Positions 17,209 through 26,657 of a DNA stretch of 64,000 nt are shown here, piece by piece (position 1 is the stretch's first letter; every line of letters begins with the position of its first letter). The stretch is from Mycobacterium nebraskense (GTDB taxonomy: Bacteria > Actinomycetota > Actinomycetes > Mycobacteriales > Mycobacteriaceae), in NCBI RefSeq assembly GCF_002102255.1, contig NZ_LQPH01000066.1:1-64000 (forward strand). Reading direction: 5' to 3'. Position numbers and translations under genes: made by a program. The notes under the pieces are model-generated. The model was not told the DNA's origin and searched no databases. It was given only the letters and a program-made list of their open reading frames with translations.

Positions 17209-20200
17209 TTGGTCGGGGCGATCGCCCTGCTTTTGACGTTCGCCCAATCCCCGGGCCGGATCTCCCCCGACACCAAACTCGACCTCACCGCCAACCCGCT
17301 GCGCTTCCTGGCCCGGGCCACCAACCTGTGGAACAGCGAGCTGCCGTTCGGGCAGGCGCAGAATCAGGCCTACGGGTACCTCTTCCCGCACGGCACCTTC
17401 TTTGCCGTCGGCCATCTGCTTTCGGTGCCGGGGTGGATCACCCAACGGCTGTGGTGGGCGCTGTTGCTCACCGTCGGCTTCTGGGGACTGTTGCGGGTCG
17501 CCGAGGCGCTGGGCATCGGCAGCCCGGCGTCGCGGGTGATCGGCGCCGCCGCGTTCGCGCTGTCGCCGCGGGTGCTGACCACCCTGGGGTCCATCTCGTC
17601 GGAAACCCTGCCGATGATGCTGGCGCCCTGGGTGTTGCTGCCCACGATCCTGGCGCTGCGCGGCTCCACCAACCGATCGGTGCGAACGCTCGCCGCGCAG
17701 GCCGGTCTGGCCGTCGCGTTGATGGGCGCGGTCAACGCGATCGCCACGCTGGCCGGATGCCTGCCCGCGGTGATCTGGTGGGCGTGCCACCGGCCGAACC
17801 GGCTGTGGTGGCGCTACACCGGGTGGTGGCTGCTGGCGCTGTTCCTGGCGATGGCGTGGTGGGTGGTGGCGCTGGTGACGCTGCGGGCCATCAGCCCGCC
17901 CTTCCTGGACTTCATCGAATCCTCCGGTGTGACAACGCAATGGTCGTCGCTGACCGAGATATTGCGCGGCACCGAGAGCTGGACGCCGTATGTGGCGCCG
18001 ACCGCCACCGCGGGCGCACCGCTGGTGACCGGCTCGGCGGCCGTCCTCGCCACCTGCCTGGTCGCGGCGGCCGGGCTGGCGGGGCTGACCAGTCCCGCGA
18101 TGCCGGCCCGCGGACGGCTGGTGACGATGCTGCTGGCCGGCGTGGTGTTGATGGCCGCCGGCTACAGCGGCGGCCTCGGCTCGCCGGTCGCGCACGCGGT
18201 ACAGGCGTTCCTGGACGCCGGCGGTGCGCCGCTGCGCAACGTGCACAAGCTGGGATCGGTGATCCGGATCCCGATAGTGCTGGGTATTGCGCAGGTGCTG
18301 GGCCGGATACCGCTCCCTGGTTGGCGGCCCGTCTCGGTGTGGCTGCGCGCGTTCGCCCACCCCGAGCGCGACCGGCGGGTGGCGGTCGCGATCGTCGTCC
18401 TGACGGCGCTGATGGTGAGCACCTCGCTGGCGTGGACCGGCCGGCTGACCCCGCCCGGCACCTTCAGCGCGATACCCCGGTACTGGCAGGAGACGGCCGA
18501 CTGGCTCGACCAGCACAACACCGGGAACCCCGTCCCCGGTCGGGTGCTGGTTGCCCCGGGGGCGCCGTTCGCCACGCAGGTGTGGGGCACCAGCCATGAC
18601 GAGCCGCTGCAGGTGCTCGGCGGCAGCCCCTGGGGCGTGCGCGACTCCATCCCGTTGACCCCGCCGCAAACCATCCGGGCGCTGGATTCGGTGCAACGCC
18701 TGTTCGCCGCCGGGCGCCCCTCGGCCGGCCTGGCCGATACCCTTGCCCACCAAGGTATTTCGTATGTGGTGGTGCGCAACGACCTGGATCCGGATACGTC
18801 GCGCTCGGCGCGCCCCATCCTGGTGCACCGTGCCGTCGACGGGTCCCCGGGGCTGCAGAAGGTGGCGCAGTTCGGCGAGCCGGTGGGGCCCGGCACCCTG
18901 GCGGGCTTCGTCGCCGACAGTGGACTGCGTCCGCGATACCCGGCCATCGAAATTTACCGAGTGGTGTACCGGGTGGGGGTTGCCGGCGATCCGGGAGCGC
19001 CCTACTTCGCCGACGTCGACCAGCTGCCCCGGGTCGACGGCGGACCGGAGGCGCTGCTGCGCCTCGACGAGCGGCGACGGCTCCAGGGCCAGCCGCCGCT
19101 GGGCCCGGTGCTGATGGCCGCCGATGCGCGCGGCGCCGGTGTGCCGGTGCCGATGGTGACCGTCACCGACACCCCGGTGGCCCGCGAGACGGACTACGGC
19201 CGGGTGGACCAACATTCGTCGGCCATCCGGGCCGCGGGCGACGCGCGGCATACCTACAACCGGGTGCCCGACTATCCCGTCTCCGGCGCCGACCCGGTCG
19301 TCGGCGCCTGGTCCGGCGGGCGGATCACCGTGTCGAGCTCGTCGTCGGACTCCACCGCGATGCCCGACGTCGCGCCGGCGACCTCCCCCGTCGCCGCCAT
19401 CGACGGCGACTCGGCGACCGCATGGGTGTCCAATTCGCTGCAGGCGGCCGTCGGCCAGTGGCTGCAGGTCGATTTCGACCATCCGGTGACCAACGCGGCC
19501 ATCACCCTGACGCCCAGCGCGACCGCCGTCGGCGCTCAGGTCCGCCGCATCCTCATCGAAACCGCGACCGGCAGCACCACCCTGCGCTTCGACGAGCCTG
19601 GCAAGCCGCTCGCCGCCGCGCTGCCCTATGGCGAGACGCCGTGGGTGCGGGTCACCGCCGCGGGCACCGACGACGGTTCTCCCGGCGTGCAATTCGGCAT
19701 CACCGACCTGTCGATCACCCAGTACGACGCGTCCGGATTCGCCCACCAGCTCGACCTGAGGCACACCGTGCGGGTGCCGGGGCCGCCGCCGGGATCGGCG
19801 ATCGCGGGGTGGGACCTGGGTTCGGAACTGCTCGGCAGGCCGGGCTGCGCGACCGCGTCCGACGGCGTGCGCTGCGCGCCATCGATGGCTCTGGCACCCG
19901 AAGAGCCGGTCAACCTCAGCCGGACGCTGACCGTTCCGGCGCCGATGTCGGTGACCCCGATGGTGTGGGTGCGGCCACGGCAGGGGCCCAAGCTGGCAGA
20001 CCTGATCGCCGAGCCGAACACCACCCGGGCGCGGGGCGACTCCGACCTGGTCGACGTCCTCGGCTCGGCGTACGCGGCGACCGACGGCGACCCGGCCACC
20101 GCGTGGACGGCACCGCAGCGGGTCGTGCAACACAAGACCCCGCCCACGTTGACGCTCACCCTGCCGCGGCCCACCGAGGTCACCGGGCTGCGGCTGGTGC

Positions 20201-21390
20201 CGAGCCGGTCGGCGTTGCCCGCCCACCCGACGATGGTGGCGGTCAATCTGGGCGATGGCCCGCAGGTGCGCTCGTTGAAACCCGGTGAACCGCAGACGCT
20301 CTCGCTGAATCCCCGGGTTACCGACAGCGTCACCGTCAGCCTGCTGGACTGGGAGGACGTCATCGACCGCAACGCGCTGGGTTTCGACCAGCTCAAGCCA
20401 CCGGGGTTAGCCGAGCTGGCGGCACTCGGGGCCGGCGGCAACCCGATCGCACCCGCCGACCCCGCCCGCGATCGCGCGCGAGAGATCGCCGTCGACTGCG
20501 ATCACGGCCCGGTCATCGCGGTCGCGGGCCGGTTCGTGCACACGTCGATCCACACCACCGTCGGCGCGCTGCTCGACGACCAACCCGTTGCGGCGCGGCC
20601 ATGCGACCGCGACCCGATCGCGCTGCCGGCGGGTCAGCAGGAGCTGCTGATCAGCCCGGGCGCTCAGTTCGTCGTCGACGGCGCCGACCTGTCACCGCAG
20701 GCCCCGGCCGCCGTCGAGCCCGGCGCCATCGGAGCTCCGGTGTGGCGGGCGTGGGGTCCGGATCGCCGCGTGGTGCAGGCTGCCCCGTCGGCCGCATCGC
20801 GGGTTCTGGTCATCCCCGAGAGCATCAACCCCGGTTGGGTGGCGCGCACCAGCACCGGGGCCCGGCTGACCCCGGTCGCCGTCAACGGGTGGCAGCAGGG
20901 CTGGGTGGTGCCCCCGGGAGACCCCGGCACCATCACGCTGACCTTCCCGTCCAACACGCCGTACCGGGTGGGTCTGGCGGTGGGGCTGGCCTTGCTGCCG
21001 CTGCTGGTCATGCTCGCGCTGTGGCGCACCCGGAGCAGGCGTGCCGACGACGCACCCGCCCGACCGTGGAACCCGGGGACATGGGCGGCGATCGCGGTGC
21101 TGGCCTGCGGGGCGGTGATCGCCGGGGCGGCCGGAGTCGTCGTGGTCGGCGCGGCCCTGGGCCTGCGGTACGCGCTGCGGCGGCGGCGCTTAGACCGCGC
21201 CACGGTGGTGCTGAGCGCGGGTGGGCTCATTCTGGCCGGGGCGGTGTTGTCGCGGCACCCGTGGCGATCGGTCGACGGCTACGCCGGCCATTCCGCGAAT
21301 GTTCAGCTGCTGGCGCTGATTTCGCTTGCGGTGCTCGCCGCTTCCGCGGTGACGATGCGATCCGGAGTGCGCCGGTCGCGCGACGAATAG
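17209..21390 (+). CDS. aftD: Arabinofuranosyltransferase AftD
   Basis: Very large GT-C glycosyltransferase of 1393 residues (Rv0236c is about 1400) that adds arabinofuranose from decaprenyl-phosphoarabinose to arabinogalactan and lipoarabinomannan. The N-terminal third is polytopic, with the D-rich first loop SPDTKLDLTANP and the FGQAQNQAYGYLFPHG segment typical of AftD. The long middle is periplasmic beta-rich carbohydrate-binding sequence, and two or three membrane spans with basic loops close the C-terminus (about 1255-1390). The start is unclear: the first conventional codon in frame is TTG at 17209, which cuts off the family sequence SRRWLWLVG. No ATG, GTG or TTG lies upstream in frame. 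Confidence 0.93.
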   Translation: MVGAIALLLTFAQSPGRISPDTKLDLTANPLRFLARATNLWNSELPFGQAQNQAYGYLFPHGTFFAVGHLLSVPGWITQRLWWALLLTVGFWGLLRVAEALGIGSPASRVIGAAAFALSPRVLTTLGSISSETLPMMLAPWVLLPTILALRGSTNRSVRTLAAQAGLAVALMGAVNAIATLAGCLPAVIWWACHRPNRLWWRYTGWWLLALFLAMAWWVVALVTLRAISPPFLDFIESSGVTTQWSSLTEILRGTESWTPYVAPTATAGAPLVTGSAAVLATCLVAAAGLAGLTSPAMPARGRLVTMLLAGVVLMAAGYSGGLGSPVAHAVQAFLDAGGAPLRNVHKLGSVIRIPIVLGIAQVLGRIPLPGWRPVSVWLRAFAHPERDRRVAVAIVVLTALMVSTSLAWTGRLTPPGTFSAIPRYWQETADWLDQHNTGNPVPGRVLVAPGAPFATQVWGTSHDEPLQVLGGSPWGVRDSIPLTPPQTIRALDSVQRLFAAGRPSAGLADTLAHQGISYVVVRNDLDPDTSRSARPILVHRAVDGSPGLQKVAQFGEPVGPGTLAGFVADSGLRPRYPAIEIYRVVYRVGVAGDPGAPYFADVDQLPRVDGGPEALLRLDERRRLQGQPPLGPVLMAADARGAGVPVPMVTVTDTPVARETDYGRVDQHSSAIRAAGDARHTYNRVPDYPVSGADPVVGAWSGGRITVSSSSSDSTAMPDVAPATSPVAAIDGDSATAWVSNSLQAAVGQWLQVDFDHPVTNAAITLTPSATAVGAQVRRILIETATGSTTLRFDEPGKPLAAALPYGETPWVRVTAAGTDDGSPGVQFGITDLSITQYDASGFAHQLDLRHTVRVPGPPPGSAIAGWDLGSELLGRPGCATASDGVRCAPSMALAPEEPVNLSRTLTVPAPMSVTPMVWVRPRQGPKLADLIAEPNTTRARGDSDLVDVLGSAYAATDGDPATAWTAPQRVVQHKTPPTLTLTLPRPTEVTGLRLVPSRSALPAHPTMVAVNLGDGPQVRSLKPGEPQTLSLNPRVTDSVTVSLLDWEDVIDRNALGFDQLKPPGLAELAALGAGGNPIAPADPARDRAREIAVDCDHGPVIAVAGRFVHTSIHTTVGALLDDQPVAARPCDRDPIALPAGQQELLISPGAQFVVDGADLSPQAPAAVEPGAIGAPVWRAWGPDRRVVQAAPSAASRVLVIPESINPGWVARTSTGARLTPVAVNGWQQGWVVPPGDPGTITLTFPSNTPYRVGLAVGLALLPLLVMLALWRTRSRRADDAPARPWNPGTWAAIAVLACGAVIAGAAGVVVVGAALGLRYALRRRRLDRATVVLSAGGLILAGAVLSRHPWRSVDGYAGHSANVQLLALISLAVLAASAVTMRSGVRRSRDE

Positions 21391-21476
21391 CCCTTCAGCT
21401 ATTGGCTACCGGTTTGTCGGCTGCTTGACTGGATATGCGGGTCTGTGTGACCGCCACCGTTCGAGGAGTTACGGCC

Positions 21477-22922
21477 ATGGGCTGGTTTTCCGCACCCGAA
21501 TATTGGCTCGGCAGAGAGGCGCTCGAGCGGGGCGCCGCGGTGGTCTACCTGCTTGCCTTCGTCGCCGCCGCGGCGCAGTTCCGGGCGCTCATCGGGGAGC
21601 ACGGAATCCAGCCCGTCCCCCGGTTTCTGGCCGGGCAGTCGTTTTGGCGGACCCCCAGCCTCTTTCATCTGCGCTACTCCGATCGCCTGTTCTCGGCGGT
21701 GTCCTGGTTTGGCGCTGCGCTGTCGGTGGCGATCGTCGCCGGCGCGGCCGACGCGGTACCGCTCTGGGCGGCGATGCTCATGTGGCTGACGCTGTGGGTG
21801 CTCTACCTTTCGATCGTCAACGTCGGGCAGACCTGGTACGCGTTCGGGTGGGAGTCGCTGCTGCTGGAAACCGGCTTCCTGATGATCTTCCTCGGCAACG
21901 ACCACGTGGCGCCGCCGGTGCTCACGTTATGGATGGCCCGATTGCTGTTGTTCCGGGTGGAATTCGGTGCCGGCTTGATCAAGATGCGAGGCGATCCGTG
22001 CTGGCGCAACCTGACGTGCTTGTACTACCACCACGAGACGCAGCCCCTGCCCGGGCCGTTGAGCTGGTTCTTCCACCACCTGCCCAAGCCGCTGCATCGA
22101 ATCGAGGTGGCGGGCAACCATTTCGCGCAGCTGATCGTGCCGTTCGGATTGTTCGCGCCACAACCGGTGGCCAGCATTGCCGCGGCGATCATCGTCGTCA
22201 CCCAGCTGTGGCTGGTGGCGTCGGGCAACTTCGCCTGGCTCAATTGGGTGACGATCCTGTTGGCATGCAGCGCCATCGACGACTCGTCGATCGCGGCGGT
22301 GCTTGGCGCGCCCGCCCATGCCGCGCTGCCGGGACCGCCGCTGTGGTTCGCCGCGCTGGTGATCGCGTTCGCCGCGGCGGTGCTGTTCATGAGCTACTGG
22401 CCGGTGCGCAACATGCTGTCCTCGCGTCAGCGAATGAACGCGTCGTTCAACTCTTTTCATCTGGTGAACACCTACGGCGCGTTCGGCAGCATCGGACGCG
22501 TCCGCCGCGAAGTGGTGATCGAAGGCACCGAGGAAGCACGCCTCACCGAGCAGACAGTCTGGAAGGAATACGAATTCAAGGGCAAGCCCGGTGCCGTGCG
22601 CCGGATTCCGCGACAGTGGGCGCCCTATCACCTGCGTCTGGACTGGCTGATGTGGTTCGCCGCCATCTCGCCCGGCTACGCGCAGCCGTGGCTGACGCCG
22701 TTCCTGCAGCGGCTGCTGCGCAACGATCGACCAACACTGCGCTTGTTGCGGCACAACCCTTTTCCCGATTCGCCGCCGCGGTATGTGCGTGCGCGCCTCT
22801 ATGAGTATCGTTTCACGACGCCCGCCGAGCTGCGCCGTGAGCGGGCCTGGTGGCACCGGACGCTGATCGGCGGATACGTCCGGCCGCTGGCGCTGCCCAC
22901 GGCGACCTCACAGCAGGGCTGA
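21477..22922 (+). CDS. Lipase maturation factor-family membrane protein (Rv0235c-like)
   Basis: Polytopic membrane protein of 481 residues (Rv0235c is 482) related to lipase maturation factor LMF1 of animals, which helps fold lipases. About seven hydrophobic spans occupy residues 20-330. The conserved LMF stretch is visible: FGWESLLLETGFL, FRVEFGAGLIKMRGDPCW, then CLYYHHETQPLPGPLSW. The C-terminal 150 residues are soluble and W/R-rich. The ATG at 21477 follows GAGGAG by 8 bases; an in-frame ATG at 21435 lacks such a site. It follows aftD by 86 bases. Its substrate in mycobacteria is unknown. Confidence 0.87.
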   Translation: MGWFSAPEYWLGREALERGAAVVYLLAFVAAAAQFRALIGEHGIQPVPRFLAGQSFWRTPSLFHLRYSDRLFSAVSWFGAALSVAIVAGAADAVPLWAAMLMWLTLWVLYLSIVNVGQTWYAFGWESLLLETGFLMIFLGNDHVAPPVLTLWMARLLLFRVEFGAGLIKMRGDPCWRNLTCLYYHHETQPLPGPLSWFFHHLPKPLHRIEVAGNHFAQLIVPFGLFAPQPVASIAAAIIVVTQLWLVASGNFAWLNWVTILLACSAIDDSSIAAVLGAPAHAALPGPPLWFAALVIAFAAAVLFMSYWPVRNMLSSRQRMNASFNSFHLVNTYGAFGSIGRVRREVVIEGTEEARLTEQTVWKEYEFKGKPGAVRRIPRQWAPYHLRLDWLMWFAAISPGYAQPWLTPFLQRLLRNDRPTLRLLRHNPFPDSPPRYVRARLYEYRFTTPAELRRERAWWHRTLIGGYVRPLALPTATSQQG

Positions 22923-23168
22923 GCTATGCAGTTTTCGGGGTGGCGGAAGGCGGCATCGATGACGTCAAAAGCCGCCGACACCGCCTCGGGATCAACACTA
23001 ACACCGCCAAACTAGCCACGCCCACCCACAGAAAAGCCCCGACAATCGCCATAGATGCACACTCGCGCAAGGAATTCGGAGATTCTTGGTATGCCCGGGC
23101 AGTCAGAGCGATGATTATGAGGATTTAGGCCCCCATGGGAGCTACATACGTCAACGAAGGAGCCCAGC
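22923..23168. other. 246-base gap, no gene seen
   Basis: Below-average GC towards its right end, which carries a likely promoter and an AAGGAG ribosome site for the secreted protein that follows. A continuous frame crosses the gap from inside the upstream gene, but its translation looks random. I see no repeat, RNA gene or operator here. Confidence 0.5.
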
Positions 23169-23540
23169 ATGAAACCAGCAATCGCGGGGCTCGCAACGGT
23201 GCTGGTGCTCTCGGGCAGCCTGTGGACGGCGGACTTGATGCTCGGCCCAGGCACCGCCCATGCGGTCTGCTCCACAAACAACGGCGCTAACCAGCCGCCG
23301 GAATGCGCCCCGCCCGAGGGACCTCCGGGCTGCTACACCTCACACATCTGCAGCCAGATGTGGTGCCCGAACGTGGGCGAAATGCGGCGGATGCCGGACT
23401 GGGACACGAACGTCTGCCACACCTATTACTTCGCGCCTGACTCCGGACTCCCCGCGCTGATGGTGCAGGGACAGCCGCCCGGGCTGCGGCTGCCGCCGAA
23501 CACCGGCGTCTGTCCGCCCTTTGCCTGGATGTGTCCGTGA
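23169..23540 (+). CDS. Cysteine-rich secreted protein, unrecognised
   Basis: Predicted exported protein of 123 residues. The N-terminus is a signal peptide (basic start, hydrophobic 7-24) with a likely cut after AHA at 30-32. The mature part of about 91 residues holds eight cysteines (34, 46, 55, 61, 66, 83, 115, 122), an even number that fits four disulfides, and is rich in proline and tryptophan. AAGGAG precedes the ATG. It stands alone, convergent with the acetolactate-synthase-like gene (one base between stops). I do not recognise a family; similar small Cys/Pro-rich exported proteins are common in mycobacteria. Confidence 0.75.
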   Translation: MKPAIAGLATVLVLSGSLWTADLMLGPGTAHAVCSTNNGANQPPECAPPEGPPGCYTSHICSQMWCPNVGEMRRMPDWDTNVCHTYYFAPDSGLPALMVQGQPPGLRLPPNTGVCPPFAWMCP

Positions 23541-23541
23541 A

Positions 23542-25188
23542 CTACAGTGTCTCGTCCAGCTCACCGAGCCGGTCGGTCAACCGCAGATTCTCCGAGTAGT
23601 CGACCGGGCAGGAGATCACAGAGACACCGTCGTCGTCGAGCGCGGCCTGCAGCGTCGGCAATAGTTCGTCGGCACTGTTGATCCGATAACCCTTGGCGCC
23701 AAAGCTTTCCGCATACTTCACCACATCGGGGTTGCCGAACTTCACGTAGTAGTGTGCGCCGAGCTCGAGATCCATCTTCCACTCGATCAGCCCGTAACCG
23801 CCATCCTCCCAGATGAGCACGACCAGCGGTATCCGCTCGCGGACGGCGGTCTCGATTTCCTGCGAGTTCATCAGGAACGCGCCGTCTCCGACGACGGCCA
23901 GCACCTTGGACTCGGGGCGCGCCAGCTTCACCCCGAGCGCGCCCGGCAGCGCAAACCCCATGGTAGACAGGCCATTTGACACCAGGCAGGTGTTGCACTC
24001 GTACGTCGGGTAGAGCCGCGCCATCCACATCTTGGTGGCACCGGTGTCCACCAGGACCACGTCGCTGCGGCCCAGCGCCTCGCGAGTATCGGCCACCACC
24101 CGCGCCGGAGCCAGCGGATAGCGTGAATCCTGTTGCCCCCGAGCGAATTCCTCGGCCAGCAGGCCGTGGCCGGGAACCTCCGGATCGGCCTCGTAGGCGT
24201 GGCCGTCCAGCGAGTCCGTCAACGCATCCAACGAGGCGCTGATGTCACCGATGATCCCGACGTCCACCGAATAGTGCGCGTCGACCTCGGCCGGGAAACG
24301 ATGGATGTGGATGATCTTCTTGTCGGCCTGCGGGTTGATCCGGACGGGGTCGAACTCCTGCAGCTCGTAGCCCACGGCGATGACCACGTCGGCGTTGTCG
24401 AAGCCGAAGTTGACGTAGTCGTGCCGCATGAACCCGATGGTTCCGATGCTGTTGGGGTGGTCGTCGGGCATCACGCCCTTGCCGTGAAAGGTGTTGGCCA
24501 CCGGGATGCCGAATTCGTCGGAGAACCGGACAAGCGCGGCGGTGGCGTTGCCGCGCGCGGCGCCGTGCCCGGCCAGCACCACCGGACGCTTGGCCTTGCG
24601 CAGAATGTCGACCGCGCGCTCCACCTGACCGGGTGCGGGTGCGTCGGGGCGAACGACGTTGCGCGGCAACGGCGTCAGGTCGTAGTCGGTCTCGTCGGCA
24701 TCGATGTGCTCGGGTACGGCCACATAGACCGCGGCCGGGCGTTCGGTCTCGGCGACCTTGAACGCCTTGCGAAACATCTCGGGTATGGCGCGCGCCGTGG
24801 GGACCCCGGCGGCCCACCGAGTGATGGGCGCGAACATCGACACCAGGTCGACGTACTGGTGTGACTCCTTGAACTCCCGGTCCTGACCCACCTGCGCGGA
24901 GATGGCGACCAACGGAGTGCTGTTGGTGGTGGCGTCGGCCACGCCGAGTTGCATGTTGATCGCGCCCGGACCCAGGGTGCTCGACACCACCGCCGCCCGT
25001 CCGGTCACCCGCCCGTACATCTCGGCCATGAAGGCCGCGCCCTGCTCGTGCCGGGTGAGCACATAGCGGATGCTCGACGACGCCAACGCCTGCACGAAGC
25101 GGATGTTCTCCTCCCCCGGCAGGCCGAAGACGACGGAAACACCTTCGTTTTCCAGGCACTTGACCATCAGTTCGGCGGCTTTGCTCAT
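23542..25188 (-). CDS. Thiamine-diphosphate enzyme, acetolactate synthase-like
   Basis: ThDP-dependent enzyme of 548 residues of the acetohydroxyacid synthase/pyruvate oxidase family. E48 in RHEQGAAFMAEMYGR is the proton-relay glutamate of the pyrimidine domain, and VVGDGAFLMNSQEIETA with EDGGYG is the ThDP/Mg2+ motif. Length and layout suit a catabolic-type acetolactate synthase that acts without a regulatory subunit, and no small-subunit gene is near. Other 2-oxo-acid or oxalyl-type reactions cannot be excluded. The ATG at 25188 follows a GGGAGGTG site; an upstream in-frame ATG at 25242 has none. It is divergent from gabD1 across 90 bases. Confidence 0.88.
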   Translation of the reverse strand: MSKAAELMVKCLENEGVSVVFGLPGEENIRFVQALASSSIRYVLTRHEQGAAFMAEMYGRVTGRAAVVSSTLGPGAINMQLGVADATTNSTPLVAISAQVGQDREFKESHQYVDLVSMFAPITRWAAGVPTARAIPEMFRKAFKVAETERPAAVYVAVPEHIDADETDYDLTPLPRNVVRPDAPAPGQVERAVDILRKAKRPVVLAGHGAARGNATAALVRFSDEFGIPVANTFHGKGVMPDDHPNSIGTIGFMRHDYVNFGFDNADVVIAVGYELQEFDPVRINPQADKKIIHIHRFPAEVDAHYSVDVGIIGDISASLDALTDSLDGHAYEADPEVPGHGLLAEEFARGQQDSRYPLAPARVVADTREALGRSDVVLVDTGATKMWMARLYPTYECNTCLVSNGLSTMGFALPGALGVKLARPESKVLAVVGDGAFLMNSQEIETAVRERIPLVVLIWEDGGYGLIEWKMDLELGAHYYVKFGNPDVVKYAESFGAKGYRINSADELLPTLQAALDDDGVSVISCPVDYSENLRLTDRLGELDETL

Positions 25189-25278
25189 CCGGCACCTCCC
25201 TTGAGGGAACGATAGTGGCAGGCTAGTTGTTGGACGTTTCACCAGGACCCCGAGCGACGCGAATCAAGGAGAGCCAGC

Positions 25279-26655
25279 GTGCCCATCGCCACGATCAACC
25301 CGGCTACCGGCGAGACAGTGAAGACCTTCACCCCGGCCACCGACGAGGAAGTCGACGCGGCCATCGCCCGCGCGTACGCCCGGTTCCAGGACTACCGCCA
25401 TAACACCACCTTTGCCCAGCGGGCGCAGTGGGCAAACGCGACCGCCGATCTGTTGGAGAAGGAAGCCGACGACGTGGCCGCGATGATGACCATGGAGATG
25501 GGGAAAACGCTGGTATCGGCGAGGGCCGAGACCCTCAAGTGCGCCAAGGGTTTTCGCTACTACGCCGAGAACGCCGAGCAGCTGCTGGCCGACGAGCCGG
25601 CCGACGCGGCCAAGGTCGGCGCGTCGAAGGCATACATCCGCTACCAGCCGCTCGGCGTGGTGCTGGCGGTGATGCCGTGGAACTTCCCGCTCTGGCAGGC
25701 GGTCCGCTTCGCCGCGCCGGCGCTGATGGCCGGCAACGTCGGCATCCTCAAGCACGCGTCCAACGTGCCGCAGTCGGCGCTGTACCTGGCCGACGTCATC
25801 GCGCGCGGCGGCTTCCCGGAGGGCTGCTTCCAGACGCTGCTCGTCTCGTCCAGCGCAGTGGAGCGCATCCTGCGTGACCCCCGCGTTGCGGCGGCCACCC
25901 TCACCGGCAGCGAGCCGGCCGGCCAGTCGGTCGCCGCCATCGCCGGCGACGAGATCAAACCCACCGTGCTCGAACTCGGCGGCAGCGACCCGTTCATCGT
26001 GATGCCGTCCGCTGATCTCGACGAGGCCGTCAAGACCGCGGTCACCGCGCGGGTGCAGAACAACGGCCAGTCCTGCATCGCCGCCAAGCGGTTCATCGTC
26101 CACGCCGATATCTACGACGCGTTCGTCGACAAGTTCGTCGAGCGGATGCAGGCGCTCAAGGTCGGCGACCCGACCGATCCCGACACCGACGTGGGCCCGC
26201 TGGCCACCGAGTCCGGCCGCGACGAGATCGCCAAGCAGGTCGACGACGCCGTTGCGGCGGGCGCAAAGGTTCGCACCGGCGGCAAGCCGATCGACCGGCC
26301 GGGCTGGTTCTACCCGCCGACGGTGGTCACCGACATCACCAAGGACATGGAGCTCTACACCGAAGAGGTGTTCGGCCCGGTGGCGTCGATGTACCGCGCC
26401 GAGAGCATCGACGAGGCGATCGAGATCGCCAACGCCACCACCTTCGGGCTGGGGTCCAACGCCTGGACCAATGACGAGGCCGAGCAGCAGCGCTTCATCG
26501 ACGACATCGAGGCCGGCCAGGTCTTCGTCAACGGGATGACGGTGTCCTACCCGGAGCTGGGATTCGGCGGCGTCAAGCGGTCCGGCTACGGCCGCGAACT
26601 CGCGGGCCACGGGATCCGCGAGTTCTGCAACGCCAAGACCGTCTGGGTCGGGTAG
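25279..26655 (+). CDS. gabD1: Succinate-semialdehyde dehydrogenase GabD1
   Basis: NAD(P)-dependent aldehyde dehydrogenase of 458 residues that oxidises succinic semialdehyde to succinate. Catalytic C266 lies in NNGQSCIAAKRF and the general base E232 in LELGGSDPF. The N-terminus is compact (MPIATINPATGE), which agrees with the shorter of the start choices used for Rv0234c. The GTG start follows AAGGAG by about 8 bases. It ends 2 bases from the convergent R2lox gene. Its product succinate feeds the Sdh complex encoded earlier in this window; that link is metabolic rather than genetic. Confidence 0.92.
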   Translation: MPIATINPATGETVKTFTPATDEEVDAAIARAYARFQDYRHNTTFAQRAQWANATADLLEKEADDVAAMMTMEMGKTLVSARAETLKCAKGFRYYAENAEQLLADEPADAAKVGASKAYIRYQPLGVVLAVMPWNFPLWQAVRFAAPALMAGNVGILKHASNVPQSALYLADVIARGGFPEGCFQTLLVSSSAVERILRDPRVAAATLTGSEPAGQSVAAIAGDEIKPTVLELGGSDPFIVMPSADLDEAVKTAVTARVQNNGQSCIAAKRFIVHADIYDAFVDKFVERMQALKVGDPTDPDTDVGPLATESGRDEIAKQVDDAVAAGAKVRTGGKPIDRPGWFYPPTVVTDITKDMELYTEEVFGPVASMYRAESIDEAIEIANATTFGLGSNAWTNDEAEQQRFIDDIEAGQVFVNGMTVSYPELGFGGVKRSGYGRELAGHGIREFCNAKTVWVG

Positions 26656-26657
26656 GC

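Noticed and set aside
16914..17324. Minus-strand frame with repeated SDGGDPLRPASPRLR
   Set aside because: The apparent protein repeat is only the 54-bp DNA repeat read in reverse; there is no ribosome site or family.
17191..20226. 1011-codon minus-strand frame opposite aftD
   Set aside because: Antisense of AftD, with Arg/Gly/His-rich sequence and no domain. Its length follows from high GC content.
22850..23128. Frame of 92 codons across the gap after the LMF-like gene
   Set aside because: It begins inside the preceding gene in another frame and its sequence has no protein character or start signal.
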